Shown here: positions 1 through 11,309 of the stretch, in pieces
How the letters are laid out: the number at the start of each line of letters is the position of its first letter
Numbering within the stretch: the stretch's first letter is position 1
NCBI RefSeq assembly: GCF_019393635.1
Contig: NC_057865.1
Coordinates: forward strand, 299,000,885 to 299,064,884
Length of the DNA: 64,000 bases
Direction: 5' to 3'
Source of the DNA: Dromiciops gliroides
Lineage: Eukaryota; Chordata; Mammalia; Microbiotheria; Microbiotheriidae
Made by a program: the position numbers and the translations under genes
Notes under the pieces: generated by a model
Seen by the model: the letters and a program-made list of their open reading frames with translations, nothing else
Database searches by the model: none
What the model was told of the DNA's origin: nothing

Positions 1-460
1 GAGGGGAACAGAATCCAGCGAGTGGATCTGGTCAGGCATATACCAAATCTTTTTCTGGAGTGTTGGTAACTTGCCTTGTCGCTCAGCCAGCGCACCTTGT
101 CCTGTCTACCTCTGTGCCCTCCCAACCACTGGACCTCCAGAGACCAGACCTGGGGAGGCTCACCTTTTCAATTTGGGAATTCCCAGCCTGGGGTCCAAGA
201 CTTCCTGCTTGCTGAGCATGCCACATAGCCCCCTTGATCTAGCCATGTTTTCCATTCCATTCCAGCTATCTTCTTGCTATTTGCCTAACCTGCTCTCTTC
301 ATACTCTATTCCTGACCCATTTCTAGCTCCAGAACCATAATCAAATATATTCTGCCACTGTTATTAGAGAGGGTGGGCAACATACATATCCTATGACTCC
401 ACTCATCTCTGTGACTTCCCAAACCAAAATACCCTCCTTGGCCACTCCTCCCTCCTCCCC
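1..460. other. Unassigned, possibly old L2-like sequence
   Basis: No gene seen. From about 190 to 340 the sequence is pyrimidine-rich and resembles the body of an L2 3' region, which would join the clearer L2 end that follows. The match is too weak to call. Confidence 0.3.
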
Positions 461-461
461 C

Positions 462-590
462 ATTAGGATGTAAGCCTCTTGACTTAAGACTGTGGTTCTT
501 TTGTGTTTGCATCCCCAGCACTAAGTCCAGTAGACACATACACACACACACTCACACATACACACATTAAGTTCTTAATAAGTGCACTTA
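462..590 (+). mobile_element. L2 LINE 3' end
   Basis: The text follows the L2 3' terminal pattern: 'gtaagcctcttgac', then 'tttgcatccccagcac', then 'taataagtgc'. A CA microsatellite (about 538-568) has grown inside it. Confidence 0.6.
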
Positions 591-639
591 TCTATATACA
601 TGTTTATATGTATATACATATACAAATATATAAACTTCA

Positions 640-696
640 TTTTAAAATCATTTATTAAGTGACTACCATATTCTAGGCACTTAGAATGTAAACACA
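640..696 (-). mobile_element. L2 3' end fragment
   Basis: 'atttattaagtgactacc' and 'ctaggcacttagaatg' are the reverse complement of the L2 terminal segment. Confidence 0.5.
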
Positions 697-755
697 AGTT
701 TCTAGCCAGCTATAGCAGAAAAAGAAAGCTGGTCAAAGATAATTCTATAAAGATC

Positions 756-977
756 TCTTTGTCTCTCTGTCTCTTTCTCTCTGTCCATGTCTGTCTGTCT
801 CTGTCTCTCTCTCTCAGTTTCTCTCTCTGACCCTCTGTCTGTATTTCTGTCTTTGTCTGTCTGTCTCTGTCTCTGTGTATCTGTCTCTCTCCATTTCTCT
901 CTGTCTCTGTCTCCTTCTGTCTCTCTTTCTGTCTCTGTCTCCCTGTGTCTCTCTGTCTCTCTCTCTCCCTCTCTGAC
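756..977 (+). repeat. Imperfect (TCTG/TCTC)n tract
   Basis: About 220 bp is almost purely pyrimidine plus G, built of TCTG and TCTC units. Open frames here translate to Ser/Leu/Val or Arg/Glu repeats and are not genes. Confidence 0.95.
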
Positions 978-1039
978 ATGGTTCACTCAATTTATGCCAA
1001 TCTCTCACCCATTCACCTAACTGAATGGGTGGAATGCCT

Positions 1040-1390
1040 GGGTCCACATCAATTTTACTTCCACATAGCACTCAGTACTTCCTGGTGATAATAGCATTTC
1101 ATATAAATGGAAAAAAACTCCTTGCTTTAGATATTACACATGAAAGAACTGTGAAGGGCCAATAAATGTCCATTTTTCATTTCTGACCTCACGAGTGAAA
1201 AAAAGCTTCCTATAGGTCGGGGAAAATAGTTGACAAAGGAGTTTATAGAATAATGCAGCATGTGGGATATAGATAGATATAGATGTGGGATATTTATATA
1301 TCTATATACATACATACACACATGTACAGCATATAAATATATATTATGTACATACATGCATATATATATATGTGCAATAGCAATATTGAA
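1040..1390. other. No gene seen; AT-rich, TATA-type dinucleotides
   Basis: Unique sequence to about 1250, then AT-rich microsatellite-like text with 'tatatatatgtg' at about 1360-1372. No repeat family recognised. Confidence 0.4.
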
Positions 1391-1393
1391 TGA

Positions 1394-1638
1394 ACAATAG
1401 TTCAGTCATTTCAATCATGTTCAATTCTTTGTGACCCCATTTGGGGTTCTCTTGACAAAAATCCTAGAGTAATTTACCATTTCCTTCTCTAGCTTATTTT
1501 ACAGATAAGGAAACTGAGGCCAAAAGTGCTAAGTGATTTGCCCAGAATCACATGGCTAGTAAGTGTGTGAGGCAAGACTTGAACTCAGAAAGATAAGACT
1601 TCCTGACTGCATTCCTGGCTCTATACACTGTGCCACCA
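1394..1638 (-). mobile_element. SINE-B (Mar1-like, RTE-type tail)
   Basis: On the minus strand the element starts at about 1638 and ends with the RTE-type segment. On the plus strand this reads 'ttgtgaccccatttgggg', then 'accatttccttctctagc', 'aaggaaactgaggc' and 'cacatggctagtaagtgt'. The head and tail are both present, so it is nearly full length. Confidence 0.75.
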
Positions 1639-1641
1639 GAC

Positions 1642-1642
<1 letters not shown>

Positions 1643-1690
<48 letters not shown>
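1643..1690 (+). repeat. (TG)24 microsatellite
   Basis: Pure TG dinucleotides immediately next to the 5' end of the SINE-B copy. Confidence 0.98.
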
Positions 1691-1695
<5 letters not shown>

Positions 1696-2130
1696 GTGTA
1701 CATGGGCATCTGAGGAATGAGTCTCCTAGCCTCACAACCTGAGTAATTGTAACTGTTTCAGATGGCAGATCTAACTCAGGACACAAGAGTTAAGAAATGA
1801 AAGGGATCCACTCTTGATTGATATTTTGTCACTGGTGATTCAGTGTAATGCTGGCATCTTCAAGCCTAATCTCAAGTGATTCAAAGCCCAATGTGTAGAT
1901 ACTGTGAATGTTTTCTGTCTGCTCCTCCTCTGGTGGTTCTCAGCCCAGTGGGCTCTGTTGATAGTCAGGTATATGAAACAAAGGCAGGAATTAGGAACAA
2001 TGATTTGAAGTAGACAGCAAGAACTCCATTGGCTCCAACTAAGTACTTTTGTTTTGGGACTTTAGGTCTCCCTTTCATTTGCAAGAGAGATATGGAGAAT
2101 CTTAGTGTGAGTGAAAAATGAGTTACCTTG

Positions 2131-2257
2131 GGGAGCACAGTAGATAAAGCACCAGCCCTAGATTCAGAAGGACCTGAGTTCAAATCTGGCCTCAGACACT
2201 TGACACTAGCTGTGTGACCCTGGGCAAGTCACTTAATCCCCGTTGCCCCACAAAAAA
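2131..2257 (+). mobile_element. SINE-A
   Basis: It contains the tRNA-like head ('cagtagataaagcaccagcc'), a box-B-like 'gagttcaaatc', 'agctgtgtgaccctgggc' and a short A tail. The flanks 'gagttac' on both sides look like a degraded target-site duplication. Confidence 0.85.
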
Positions 2258-2259
2258 GG

Positions 2260-3000
2260 AGTTACGACCTTGGGCAAGTCTGTTACATTACTCTCTAGTT
2301 ATTGTGGAGCTTCTTGTCAGAATGTTTTTCCTCAACCTTAAATGAATCTGAGGTGCCTATGAAGGCTTGGAGCAGCCATTATGAGGACTTTCTGACCCTA
2401 AGTCTGATGGAGCCTTGGAGCAGAGACCTTCTTCAGGTTGAGCAGGAAGACTTTTTTTAAAAGATAGGTGAAATGTCTCAAAGTCTGACTTAGCTGTCTG
2501 GCATCCATGTTCCAAAAGGAGATTAGGTCCGGAGTTGAAGAATTTTCCTTTTGGAGAAGAATAGCCTCCCACAGCTATTTCTGGGAACTGAAATATTTCT
2601 CTATAGTGAAGAGAAAAAATAGCTAAAGGTTTTTTCTAGTCCGATACCAGATCTATAAAGGACCTATCTCCCTAAAGGAGCTAATGCTTGTTTCTGGGTA
2701 TTAAGCTAAGACAAACGTGGCAGAACTCACTCCCTGACTCTTATGGGGAAGAGATGGCATCTCAGCTGAGGACTCTCAATGTAACAAAAAGCTGAAAGTA
2801 GAGGGAAGCTTTCAACCAAATGCCCAGCACAGACACACCTATTGATAGCATGAAAGAAAGAAGAAATACAATCTGTTCCACTACATGTCATGTGAGAACA
2901 CTTGAATATATCCATCATGAGCAATACAATGGTGTTACCAGAAGACCTCAGTGGCCCCTAGATATTGAAGCTGCCCTCCTATGCATTTTGTTCATCTATC
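2260..3000. other. No gene seen; largely unassigned
   Basis: The first 35 bases share an exact 31-base segment with 3631-3661. The rest, to about 2990, shows no recognised repeat or coding signal. From 2990 to 3066 it is ATACA-rich. Confidence 0.4.
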
Positions 3001-3550
3001 TAGATCTATATCCATACAAACATGTACACACATATACACATATGTATACACACATGCATACACCCTCCACTCACATGCTTTGGCCATGTGCTCCATCTCC
3101 ACATGTATTCCATAGGTTGAGGCACTTCCAACATATGACTATGGGCCTTGGTGAGTATGCCCCAGGTTTTTGAGGGAAATATTCAATTGCTGTTTTATTA
3201 TGGCTCTATTTCATCCAATGCCTCTGCTTTGAAGTAGCTGTATACTCTTACTGGTGATAGTAAAAAGGGAAACACCAGTGGGGACTCATGAACTACTGTG
3301 TTGGGAAGGACACAGACCTCTAAAGTTTCTTGAGCCAAGGGTCACTTTTCTAAGGGAGTTGATAATTCACATGATACATTATTTGTTAACATTTCCTGGT
3401 TATTTGTTTTTTAATAGCTGAAAGAGGGCTTCCTCCAGAAAGTCTTTTGATTCATGTCACTTGCTCACTGCTCACTCTGTTGATAGACTATCTTTAATTT
3501 CTAACCTATGTACTAAAGGGTTTCACACCCATTATTGACTTTCCAGGCCT

Positions 3551-3735
3551 GTGGTGTGGTACAAGAGTGATAAACCTGGAGTCAGAAATCCTGAGTTACT
3601 AATCCCAGATCAGTCCCCCAATAGCAGAAGACGACCTTGGGCAAGTCTGTTACATTACTCTGTGACTCAGTTTTCCCATCTCCAAAAAAATAAATTTGAC
3701 AAGTTGTATTTTCAGGGTCTTTCCAGCTGTAAAAT
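3551..3735 (+). mobile_element. CORE-SINE (MIR-like)
   Basis: 'ctggagtcagaaatcctgag', then 'gaccttgggcaagtc', then 'ctcagttttcccatctcc' and a tail 'gggtctttccagctgtaaa' give the CORE-SINE order, head to tail. Confidence 0.65.
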
Positions 3736-3759
3736 CGTTGATTTTTCACTGCCCTGCAT

Positions 3760-4420
3760 AAAATGAAATATTTCCTCAATTCCTTCCTCTCATCTCCCCC
3801 CCAAAGCACTGAATACAAAAAACAAACAGTGGACAGCCACTCCAGTGGACAGCCAAGAGATTAGTAAGGGAAATCAGTATTCCCCCCTTCACTATTCTCT
3901 TGGCTCAGCGGGAGTGACTTTCTACAAAGAAATTTTATCCATGTGATTTTTTTCCTCTTACAGAATTTTTTGTTTCCTGTTAAAGAGAAAAAAAAAATCA
4001 TCCTCCCCTTTCCAAGATACTGAGCATAAAAATCACACCCAGGCAGCAAGTGTGTTGGCCAGGAGCCTTCCTGAAACACATTTTGTTCTAAGTTATTGTC
4101 TAAGCTGCTAAAAATAGGTATTTTTCATGGAAATCACAGCTGATTTGCAACCACTGCCCACACTATTCATTACAGGTGGACAGAACAAAGAGGGGATCAA
4201 TACTTACTCACCACTCATGCCCAGAATCCATTTTCATGTGCCCTTCTGGGCATATATTTGGCCAATATATTTGGACTCACAAGTAAGTTTTGGCCTAAAG
4301 CAAGGACTGATTCGGTTCTAGAAGGATGGGACTCTCTCATTGTGTAGGTTCTGGATTCTGATTCAGATCTGTCACCAATGTGACCCTGACTCAATTGCTG
4401 CCCTCCCATCCCAAACTAAT
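3760..4420. other. No gene seen; no recognised repeat
   Basis: Moderately AT-rich unique DNA with short A and T runs. No conserved-looking block stands out. Confidence 0.35.
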
Positions 4421-4822
4421 TGACACACATTTATGAAGCTTACATTCTATCTTGGGACAGAACATAAACATAGGGAAAGGAATACACACAGTCTTGGGAG
4501 GAAGGGGAAAGCACCAAGAACAGAATGGATCAGGAAAGGAGCTGATGGGATAGGATCCTACCTGAGTCAAGCCTGGGAGAAAGATGCAGGTTCTAAAAGG
4601 TGGAGATGATGCCAAGCCACACAGAGCTGGAAGAAAATCCAAATTTCACTGGCATCTGCCCTGCATCAGCACTGTAGGAACAACAGGAAATCATCATTGG
4701 CCCTTTATCTGGAACCTGCTGAGTAGGCTGCTTGCCTTTTGCTATTAATGTGTGAGTTTGTGAAAAGAGAAAGAAAACAAAAAGAAATTACAGTCCTAGA
4801 CACATAATAAGTCTTCATGAAT

Positions 4823-4880
4823 GCCATTCATTCATTCATTCATTCAGCCCCTCACTCACTCCATTCATTCATTCATTCAA
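4823..4880 (+). repeat. (ATTC)n short tandem repeat
   Basis: Two runs of the CATT/ATTC unit are separated by 'agcccctcactcactc'. The unit is the reverse complement of the TGAA repeat that commonly ends L2 elements. Confidence 0.85.
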
Positions 4881-4956
4881 TCTAGTCCAAGCCTCTAATT
4901 TTCCCCCCAGGGGATAAAACCAAGTCCTAGGCAGCAGAAATGACTTTTCAAAATAA

Positions 4957-5076
4957 ATTTAATTCAACAAACAATAATTAAGAACCTACTATGTGCAAAG
5001 GGCACAGTTCATAGAGACAAAAACAATATATGCCCTGTGCTTATACTAAGGGAAACCAACAAATATACAAGAGAGG
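4957..5076 (-). mobile_element. L2 3' end fragment
   Basis: 'acctactatgtgcaaagggc' and 'tatgccctgtgcttatac' are the reverse complement of the L2 terminus. Older L2 sequence may continue to about 5500. Confidence 0.6.
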
Positions 5077-5756
5077 ATACTGTCCATCCCAATGGCTGCC
5101 CCAAGGTTGGGATTTGCCAAGGGTTTGTTGATTGATAAATATTTTGACATTGATTTTGTTTTCACAAAGCATGTAGGAGCTATATATATACAAAGTAGAT
5201 TCAAGAGGGAGAGGTGCTCACCATGAGGGCAGCAGGTGATACCTCCACAGGAGGAGCCCCAGAGTGGGGCCTTGAAGGACGCTCCAGTTTCAATGAGGTA
5301 GAGGTGAGGATGGCAGGCATCACAGGCATGAGGAGCCCCAGTGCCCAGGTGAAGAGGCGAGATATGGACCAGAAATCCAGCTTAACTGAAATAGAGTGTG
5401 CAGGGGTAAATAATGTAAAGGCAGATGCCAAGGGAGCCATAATAGGAAGAACTTTAGATAGGGGCTGGCTGAAGATTGAAGTGATGATATCAAATCCGTG
5501 TGACACAGACTGAACCCAGATCTCCTAATACTCTATTCACTGGCACCATAGGCCATAACATTTAGTGATGGAAAGAGACTTGACAATAACCAAGGCCATC
5601 TTACAGCTGAGGCAACTGAGGCACTGGAAGGGACTTTATATGATTTCAAATATTGGATTTGGGCCCAGGAGGTGGAAAGAACTCCAAACATTAGGGATGT
5701 TTCTGAATGGAAGAGACTACTAAAAACAAAGAAATAAAAACATCTCATGCACTGCA

Positions 5757-5915
5757 GTGGAGAGAGTCCTGTGTTTGCAAACAGAGGACCTGAACTCAAA
5801 TCCTGTGTGCCCTGAGAACGGTGACTTAACCTCTCTGGGGCTCTGTTTACTCACTTCCAAGATGAGGGTTTGTGCCAGACGACCTCAAAGCTCCACTCTA
5901 CCTCTAAATCTCTGA
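5757..5915 (+). mobile_element. CORE-SINE (MIR-like)
   Basis: 'gaggacctgaactcaaatcc', 'gtgacttaacctctctgggg' and the tail 'agctccactctacctctaaa' are in order. A reversed MIR-like piece ('gctgaggcaactgaggc') sits just upstream at about 5565-5640. Confidence 0.65.
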
Positions 5916-6279
5916 TAATGTATGTCATCTTTGGTTCTGGGCCTATGGCAATGGACATTCCACGAGTTCCTGTCACTGGATGGAGGACAGTGGCAAGCTG
6001 AAACGAATAACTATGGGATCAGAAGGAGAAGTCAGAACAGGGATAAGAGTCTGAGAAAGAGCACGCAGGCTGAGGCCATTAGCAGCCACTGTATCTGCCT
6101 GAGATACACCTTTGAGGGAACCATGACACCTTCAGAGTGCCCACTACTAGATCACCAGCCATGTCTTGCCTCTTAGCTGTGGATGTTCCCCAAGACTGTC
6201 TTTCCCGATCCCTCTTAATTCTCTTCCCTCTCCTCTCATCTCTGTTTCCACATAGCTAACAATCACCACCACCACCACC

Positions 6280-6363
6280 AATAACAACTCTTCCTCCCCT
6301 TCCCCCTCCCTCTCCCCTCTCCTCCTTCTTCCCCTTCCACTTGTCTCTGTCTCTGTCTCTGTG

Positions 6364-6441
<78 letters not shown>
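6280..6441 (+). repeat. Polypyrimidine tract ending in (CT)n
   Basis: Positions 6280-6364 are C/T rich, followed by about 77 bp of uninterrupted CT dinucleotide. Arg/Glu open frames across it are artefacts. Confidence 0.97.
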
Positions 6442-6444
<3 letters not shown>

Positions 6445-6744
6445 TCAGCTCCCATGCTGTCCATGACTGTTTCTGTGCAGTTAACTCTCAGATATTCATA
6501 TCCAACTTTAGTCTCTCTCCTGAGTTCCAGTTATATCTGAAGTCCTTTCCAGCTCCTCTCCAAGTCATGGTTTCACAAAGCTGTGAAAAAGGGTGAGTTC
6601 CAGGGAAGGGGGTGAGATTCCACTCGGGGCACATTTATCTTTGTGCACCTGTGGAGCATTCTATACACTCAGGTAGGGATGTTCAGCAGGCTGGAAACAT
6701 GATTGAGAAAAACTAATGCTGAATATATAGACATAGGAATGATT

Positions 6745-6930
6745 GGATCATAGATTGGAACTAGAAGGAACATCAGCGGCCATCCACACCAACGTTCTAA
6801 GTTTACAAAGTGGGAAACTGAAGATAAAGAGGGAAAGGAATCCATCCTAGGTGACACAGGCATTAACTGTCTATGATGGGATTCAAATCTGGGTCTTTTG
6901 ATTACAAAGGCAGGGCTCTTTCCCCTTTTA
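6745..6930 (-). mobile_element. CORE-SINE (MIR-like)
   Basis: Plus-strand text 'cactgaatac'-type tail sequence is absent, but 'aaagtgggaaactgaag', 'gtgacacaggcattaactg' and 'gggattcaaatctgggtc' give the reversed CORE order. Confidence 0.55.
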
Positions 6931-7014
6931 GTACACATCTTATCATTTGCATGGTTACATGGTACTTCTCCTCAAGGAGAGAAGAGGGCCAAGTTAGCAT
7001 TGTCTATGATCACT

Positions 7015-7078
7015 GAATACCTGGCGTCAAGCCTAGTACCTGGCTCCTAGTAAGTACTAAATAAAAGTCTGTAGGTTT
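7015..7078 (+). mobile_element. L2 3' end, short
   Basis: 'agcctagtacctggctcc' followed by 'tagtaagtactaaataaa' is the last part of L2. Confidence 0.5.
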
Positions 7079-7127
7079 GCACTGAATTGAAATGAATTAA
7101 TTTAAAAGTCAGTGAAATGTAGGGTAA

Positions 7128-7290
7128 ATAACCCTGATCTGGGAGCCAGGAAAACTCGATTCTAGTCTTGTCTATCCTGCTGTGTAGTTTGAGGCAAGCC
7201 TCTAACCCTCTCTGAGCCTCCACCCCCACCCCATAAAATGAAATATTTAGATAAGCTTTGTGATCCCTTTAAGTTCTTACCATTTACGTT
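7128..7290 (+). mobile_element. CORE-SINE (MIR-like)
   Basis: 'ataaccctgatctgggagcc', 'cctctaaccctctctgagcc' and 'cataaaatgaaatatttaga' are in CORE-SINE order, with a degraded middle. Confidence 0.55.
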
Positions 7291-7394
7291 TCCAAGCAGC
7301 AGGGAGACTTGTGACTTGGTTTCCTTCTTCCCAGCCTGAGGATCGGAGGGCCTCTCCCTTCAGCAGAGCCCTTTGTCCCCTGGGCCCAGGCCCC

Positions 7395-7900
7395 AGCGGC
7401 AGGGAGTATTCTTGCAATCCCCTCTCCCACCCGCCACCTCCTCCTATTGAACAGGAGCGGGCCCTTTGATTAGGGAGTTGGGAAACTATTAAACACAGTT
7501 AATTTATACAGGCCATTTAAGATGTTAAATGAACCATAAATGCAAGATGACAGAGACAAATTGTCCTTTTTCCTCCCTGGTGCACGTTTGTAGGGCTGGG
7601 GTCTTTCTGACCCATCGATTGGCTCCTGGAAGCACTGGAGGCCCGCACTGGCTTTCTATAAATGGTTTCTCCTTCAGCTCGACACAAGAGGGCTCGTCCT
7701 GATGACTTACAATTAAGTAAAATCTATATCTGGCACTTTTATTCGGAAAATGAAGCATCTCCATCGCTGGTAAATAATTAGGGGAGATCTGCTCTGGGCC
7801 ATAATTAACCAAGCCCCACCTCTGGGGGAAGTTAGCCTGACCACTTAGCACACTGCTGTCCAGCCTCATCGGCTGTCTTTGAGGTCTGTGGAACAACTCA
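7395..7900. promoter_or_regulatory. Candidate conserved non-coding element (enhancer-like)
   Basis: About 500 bp contains no recognisable repeat, in contrast with both flanks, and has few simple runs. It is dense in AT-rich homeodomain-type cores: 'ttgattag', 'gttaatttat', 'caattaag', 'aataattag' and 'cataattaacc'. Interspersed blocks are GC-rich and keep several CpGs ('cgattgg', 'attcgg', 'tcgtcc'). No long frame with coding character crosses it. The composition resembles vertebrate developmental enhancers. Constraint is inferred from composition, since no alignment was possible. Confidence 0.5.
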
Positions 7901-7957
7901 GCTGGTCCTGGGAATTCAGAGCATCTGAACAGGTGTTCTTCCTTGTCCTTGGAGCAC

Positions 7958-8115
7958 AGGACCAAGAGTGGTGGGGACCTTGGCGATCATGCAGTCCCAC
8001 CCCCCATTTCACAGATGAAGGGCCACAGGGAAGAAGCCACCTTGCCCAAGGACAGAGAGATAGTAGGCAGCAGAAGGAGAATTGGAATTCATGTCCTCTG
8101 AGTCAAAATTCACTC
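7958..8115 (-). mobile_element. MIR/CORE-SINE fragment
   Basis: 'catttcacagatgaagggcc', 'ttgcccaaggacagag' and 'gaattcatgtcctctgagtc' give the reversed CORE order. Confidence 0.6.
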
Positions 8116-8302
8116 TTCTACATAGTATAACCCAATTATTGTCTCATTTGTCAGATCTGCTGAGCTGCCTCACTATGTATGCCCCCACTCTGTGCTAGGC
8201 ACGACGGGGGGGGGGGGAACCTTTACCTCGGGGTAAAGGGGGCTGCCATTAGGGATGGCCTTAGCAACAATAGGAGGGACTTTCTATTGAGATTGGGGAT
8301 AC

Positions 8303-8392
8303 TGACAAAACATTTATCCAATGTCTGCTCTGTGCAGAGCACACAAGCCTCAGCCCCTGGCCTTGTGAAGATTGTAGTCTAGTAGGACTGGT
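8303..8392 (-). mobile_element. L2 3' end fragment
   Basis: 'aaacatttatccaatgtctg', 'cctggccttgtgaag' and 'gtagtctagtaggac' match the reversed L2 terminus. Confidence 0.5.
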
Positions 8393-8769
8393 GAGACTGG
8401 CTACTGAGCCTTGTATAGACTTGTATAGATCAAGTCCTATCATCAAAATGGGCAGCCCACTGCCCCTGCTAAGCCCAACCCCGACCTATGTTGCCATCCC
8501 AGGTGAGTCTTGTCTGTCCCTCTCATTCAGCCCTCTAGAAAGGCTCCCTCTGCTTCTTTTAGCATCTCACAAATCCCAATGGGGAATTCAGGCTCACCTC
8601 TGATTCTCTTTCATTCTCACCTCATTACCAGCCCACCTGTCCTCCCCACTTCTCACCTGCAACTCAAGGCTGGTAGTGAGACCTTTGCCTCCTACAAGGG
8701 GCTTTTCCATGGAGGCTTCCCGTCTTCCACGACTTACAGCAGCACCAACTTAGAGGCAGGCAGCATCTT

Positions 8770-8900
8770 AGATATCGCTTCCTTTCACCATTTCTCAAAG
8801 GATAAAATGAGGCCCAGAGAGGGCATGTTATTTGCTCAAGATCACACAGGTATCAAGTGGTTGAACCCATGCCCTCTAACTCCAAATTCAGACCACTTGG
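8770..8900 (-). mobile_element. MIR/CORE-SINE fragment
   Basis: 'gataaaatgaggcccagaga', 'gctcaagatcacacagg' and 'ccatgccctctaactcc' are in reversed order. Confidence 0.6.
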
Positions 8901-8934
8901 CACTATCAATCCTATATAATATCATGAGGAGAGA

Positions 8935-9150
8935 TACCTGAGCCTGGAGTCAGAGAGCCCAGAATTCAGATTTAGCCTCAAACACTACCAAGTGTGTGAC
9001 TGTAGGAAAGGCACTTAATTTCTATCTGCCTCAGTTTCCAAATCTGTGAAAAGGGATCACAATAGCACTTACCTCCTAAGGTTGTGATAAGCGTAATATC
9101 AGATGATATTTGCAAACCTCAAATTGCTTTGTCAATGATAGCTATCATTA
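8935..9150 (+). mobile_element. CORE-SINE (MIR-like), near full length
   Basis: 'gagcctggagtcagagagcc', 'tgtgtgactgtaggaaaggc', 'tgcctcagtttccaaatctg' and a 3' segment 'cctcctaaggttgtgataag'. Confidence 0.7.
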
Positions 9151-9394
9151 ACATAATATAGTATTCTTATCAGGATGATAATAATAATAGTAATAGCCTG
9201 ACTCAAATCCTGCCTTCACAGAGCTTACAATCTAGTAGGTTGGATGAAAATGGATACTAGGCTTTTGATCATTGTCTGGTTTGAGCCACATTATTAATAT
9301 GGGCACTCACTCCCCTTTCTGCAAACCCCAGCACACCTCTGTGTTGCTATTCTCTGACTCTTTTCCATACTTTTCCACAGATCCTCCAGAGAGG

Positions 9395-9510
9395 GGCTGC
9401 CTGCCAATCCTTGAAGCCAAAGAGTCTTTCCTTTTTGTGTGTCCTCAGTGATTATGCCCATGCCTGGCATAGAACAAGCACTTGTAAATATGCTTGTTGA
9501 CTTACTGACT
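9395..9510 (+). mobile_element. L2 3' end
   Basis: 'cctttttgtgtgtcctcag', 'ccatgcctggcatagaac' and 'atatgcttgttgacttactg' follow the L2 terminus. Confidence 0.6.
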
Positions 9511-9511
9511 G

Positions 9512-9625
9512 ACCCTGCACAAATCACTTAACATCTGTGTGCCTCAGTTTCTTCATCTGTAAAGTGAAGGGGTTATAGCAATGGTTTCTTGGTCCCCTTT
9601 TATTTCTCACTCTGTGATCCCATGA
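9512..9625 (+). mobile_element. CORE-SINE 3' half
   Basis: 'gcacaaatcacttaacatct' and 'gcctcagtttcttcatctgt' are the CORE region. It abuts the L2 end, so it probably inserted there. Confidence 0.55.
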
Positions 9626-9879
9626 TCCCATGAACACCTCAAAGCTACTCCCCCTTTGTCAGTCACAGGACTATTGATTTATAGCTTTCTGTCTGTTCTG
9701 AGAGCTGCTATGTCCCTCATTGTGAGGGCACTTGGGAACCATTCATCCCTGGCATTGTCTTCCCACAAACTCACCAACTTTAGACACTTGATAAATTTCA
9801 TGAGCAGAAAAAAGACTTTTTATCTCTCCAGTTCTGATTTTTTTTAATTCAGAAATTAATAATCCAAGATTCCTTTACA

Positions 9880-10130
9880 TATTTCATGGAAAAATATATT
9901 ATCCATTTAATGGCCTTGATATTACTAATCAGGAAATCAAATCTGAAAGTCCAATGATTTAGCTTATAAAATGAGGGATGGCCCTATGGGCCGTGAGCCA
10001 TTGCCCACTGAGTGAAAATGGCCGAGACTCTGTGGCCACTTGTCCTTGAGGTGATCTCAGCGAGGACAGTGTTTCTGGGGACACATTTTAAAATAACGAG
10101 GCTAGGAAACCAGAGCACATAGGTCCTGGG
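9880..10130. promoter_or_regulatory. Possible conserved non-coding block
   Basis: A repeat-free stretch with 'atattactaatcaggaaatc' and 'ccaatgatttagcttata', followed by a GC-rich CpG-containing half ('ggccgtgagcc', 'tggccgagac', 'ctcagcgagg'). Weaker than the block at 7.4 kb. Confidence 0.25.
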
Positions 10131-10554
10131 AGCTTGGGAGTGGGTTCAGGCTCGCTGGTCTCTGCCTGCCACTGCTACTGGTTCCCCAGCAAAGCTACAA
10201 GTTTATCTGACTTCAGCACAAGCCCTGACCTTGACAGAATCATGTACCAGCGAGCCTGGAGTGAGAGGGAAGCCACCTCAGGCTTTGGGGGTGCCAGGGA
10301 GGCCCCCGTGTCCGCCAGTCCCTTCTCATCAGCTGCCCCAAACCTAAACAGTCATCACCCAAGTCAACTCGATCCCACACATTTGTTTACTGAATAGCAG
10401 TGTGAGAGGAGTTCAAAGGGGCTTAAAGTGTGGTCCCTTCCTTCCAGACATTAGATGTACGTATGTGTGCATATCTATATAAATGAATCTATACAAATAT
10501 GTGTGTGCATGGACATGTCTATACACATAAATGTATATGTGCACACACATGACT

Positions 10555-10795
10555 ATGTTGCTGTTGAATTGTTTCAGACTCTCTGTGACCCCATTTGTGG
10601 TATTCTTGGGAAAGATACTGGAGTAACTTACCATTTCCTTCTCCAGCTCGTTTTACATATGAGGTAACTGAGGTAAACAGGGTTAAGTGACTTACCTGGG
10701 TCACATAGCTAGCAAGTATCTGAGGCTGGATTTGAACTCAATTCCTCTTGACTCCAGGGCCAGCACTCTCTGCTGCACCACCTAGCTGCCCTGGT
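10555..10795 (-). mobile_element. SINE-B (Mar1-like, RTE-type tail)
   Basis: On the plus strand: 'tctgtgaccccatttgtgg', 'taccatttccttctccagc', 'acatagctagcaag', 'gatttgaactcaattcc' and the head 'ctgcaccacctagctgccc'. It is almost full length. TATATG-rich DNA lies on both sides (10470-10550, 10795-10830). Confidence 0.8.
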
Positions 10796-11149
10796 GTGAA
10801 TGTATATATGTATATATAAAATGTATATATTCAATAAAAATTAATAAAATAAATAAGCAACACATAATGACATATCTATGGCTTGGCTGTACCCCACAGC
10901 TGAAGATCTACCAAGCACAAATCGTCTCCAGATAGTAATTAGGCTTCACCAAAGCCAGGGGTTTTATTAAAACAAACAAACAATAGCAACAACAAAACCA
11001 TACCAGGTGCTTTCCTCTGGTCCCATGAAGAAATCATCTGTGAGCAACTGAAAGAGAGCAGGCAATACAACCCTGGTGGTGACTGATATTCAACTCACAC
11101 ATCAACGAAGGCCAGTTTGTAGATGAAGACTTAGGACTTTCAATATCCA

Positions 11150-11255
11150 GATATCTCATAGGTATCTCAAACTCAACATATTTACCACCATGTCCAACAG
11201 TTAGTGAAGTGCCTGGAATACCATAGGTGCCTAATAAATGCTTGTTTACCTAATG
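11150..11255 (+). mobile_element. L2 3' end
   Basis: 'agtgaagtgcctggaatacc' and 'ggtgcctaataaatgcttgt' are the L2 terminal signature. Confidence 0.6.
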
Positions 11256-11309
11256 ACTTGACTTGCCCACCCTTCTAGTCATTCAGGTTTGCAAACTTCC
11301 ACTTTTCCC

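Noticed and set aside
2131..2257. Box A/box B-like sequence considered as a tRNA gene
   Set aside because: It is the tRNA-like head of a SINE; no cloverleaf could be formed.
7525..7965. 146-codon minus-strand frame across the enhancer-like block
   Set aside because: No recognisable protein; runs out of the block into a SINE.
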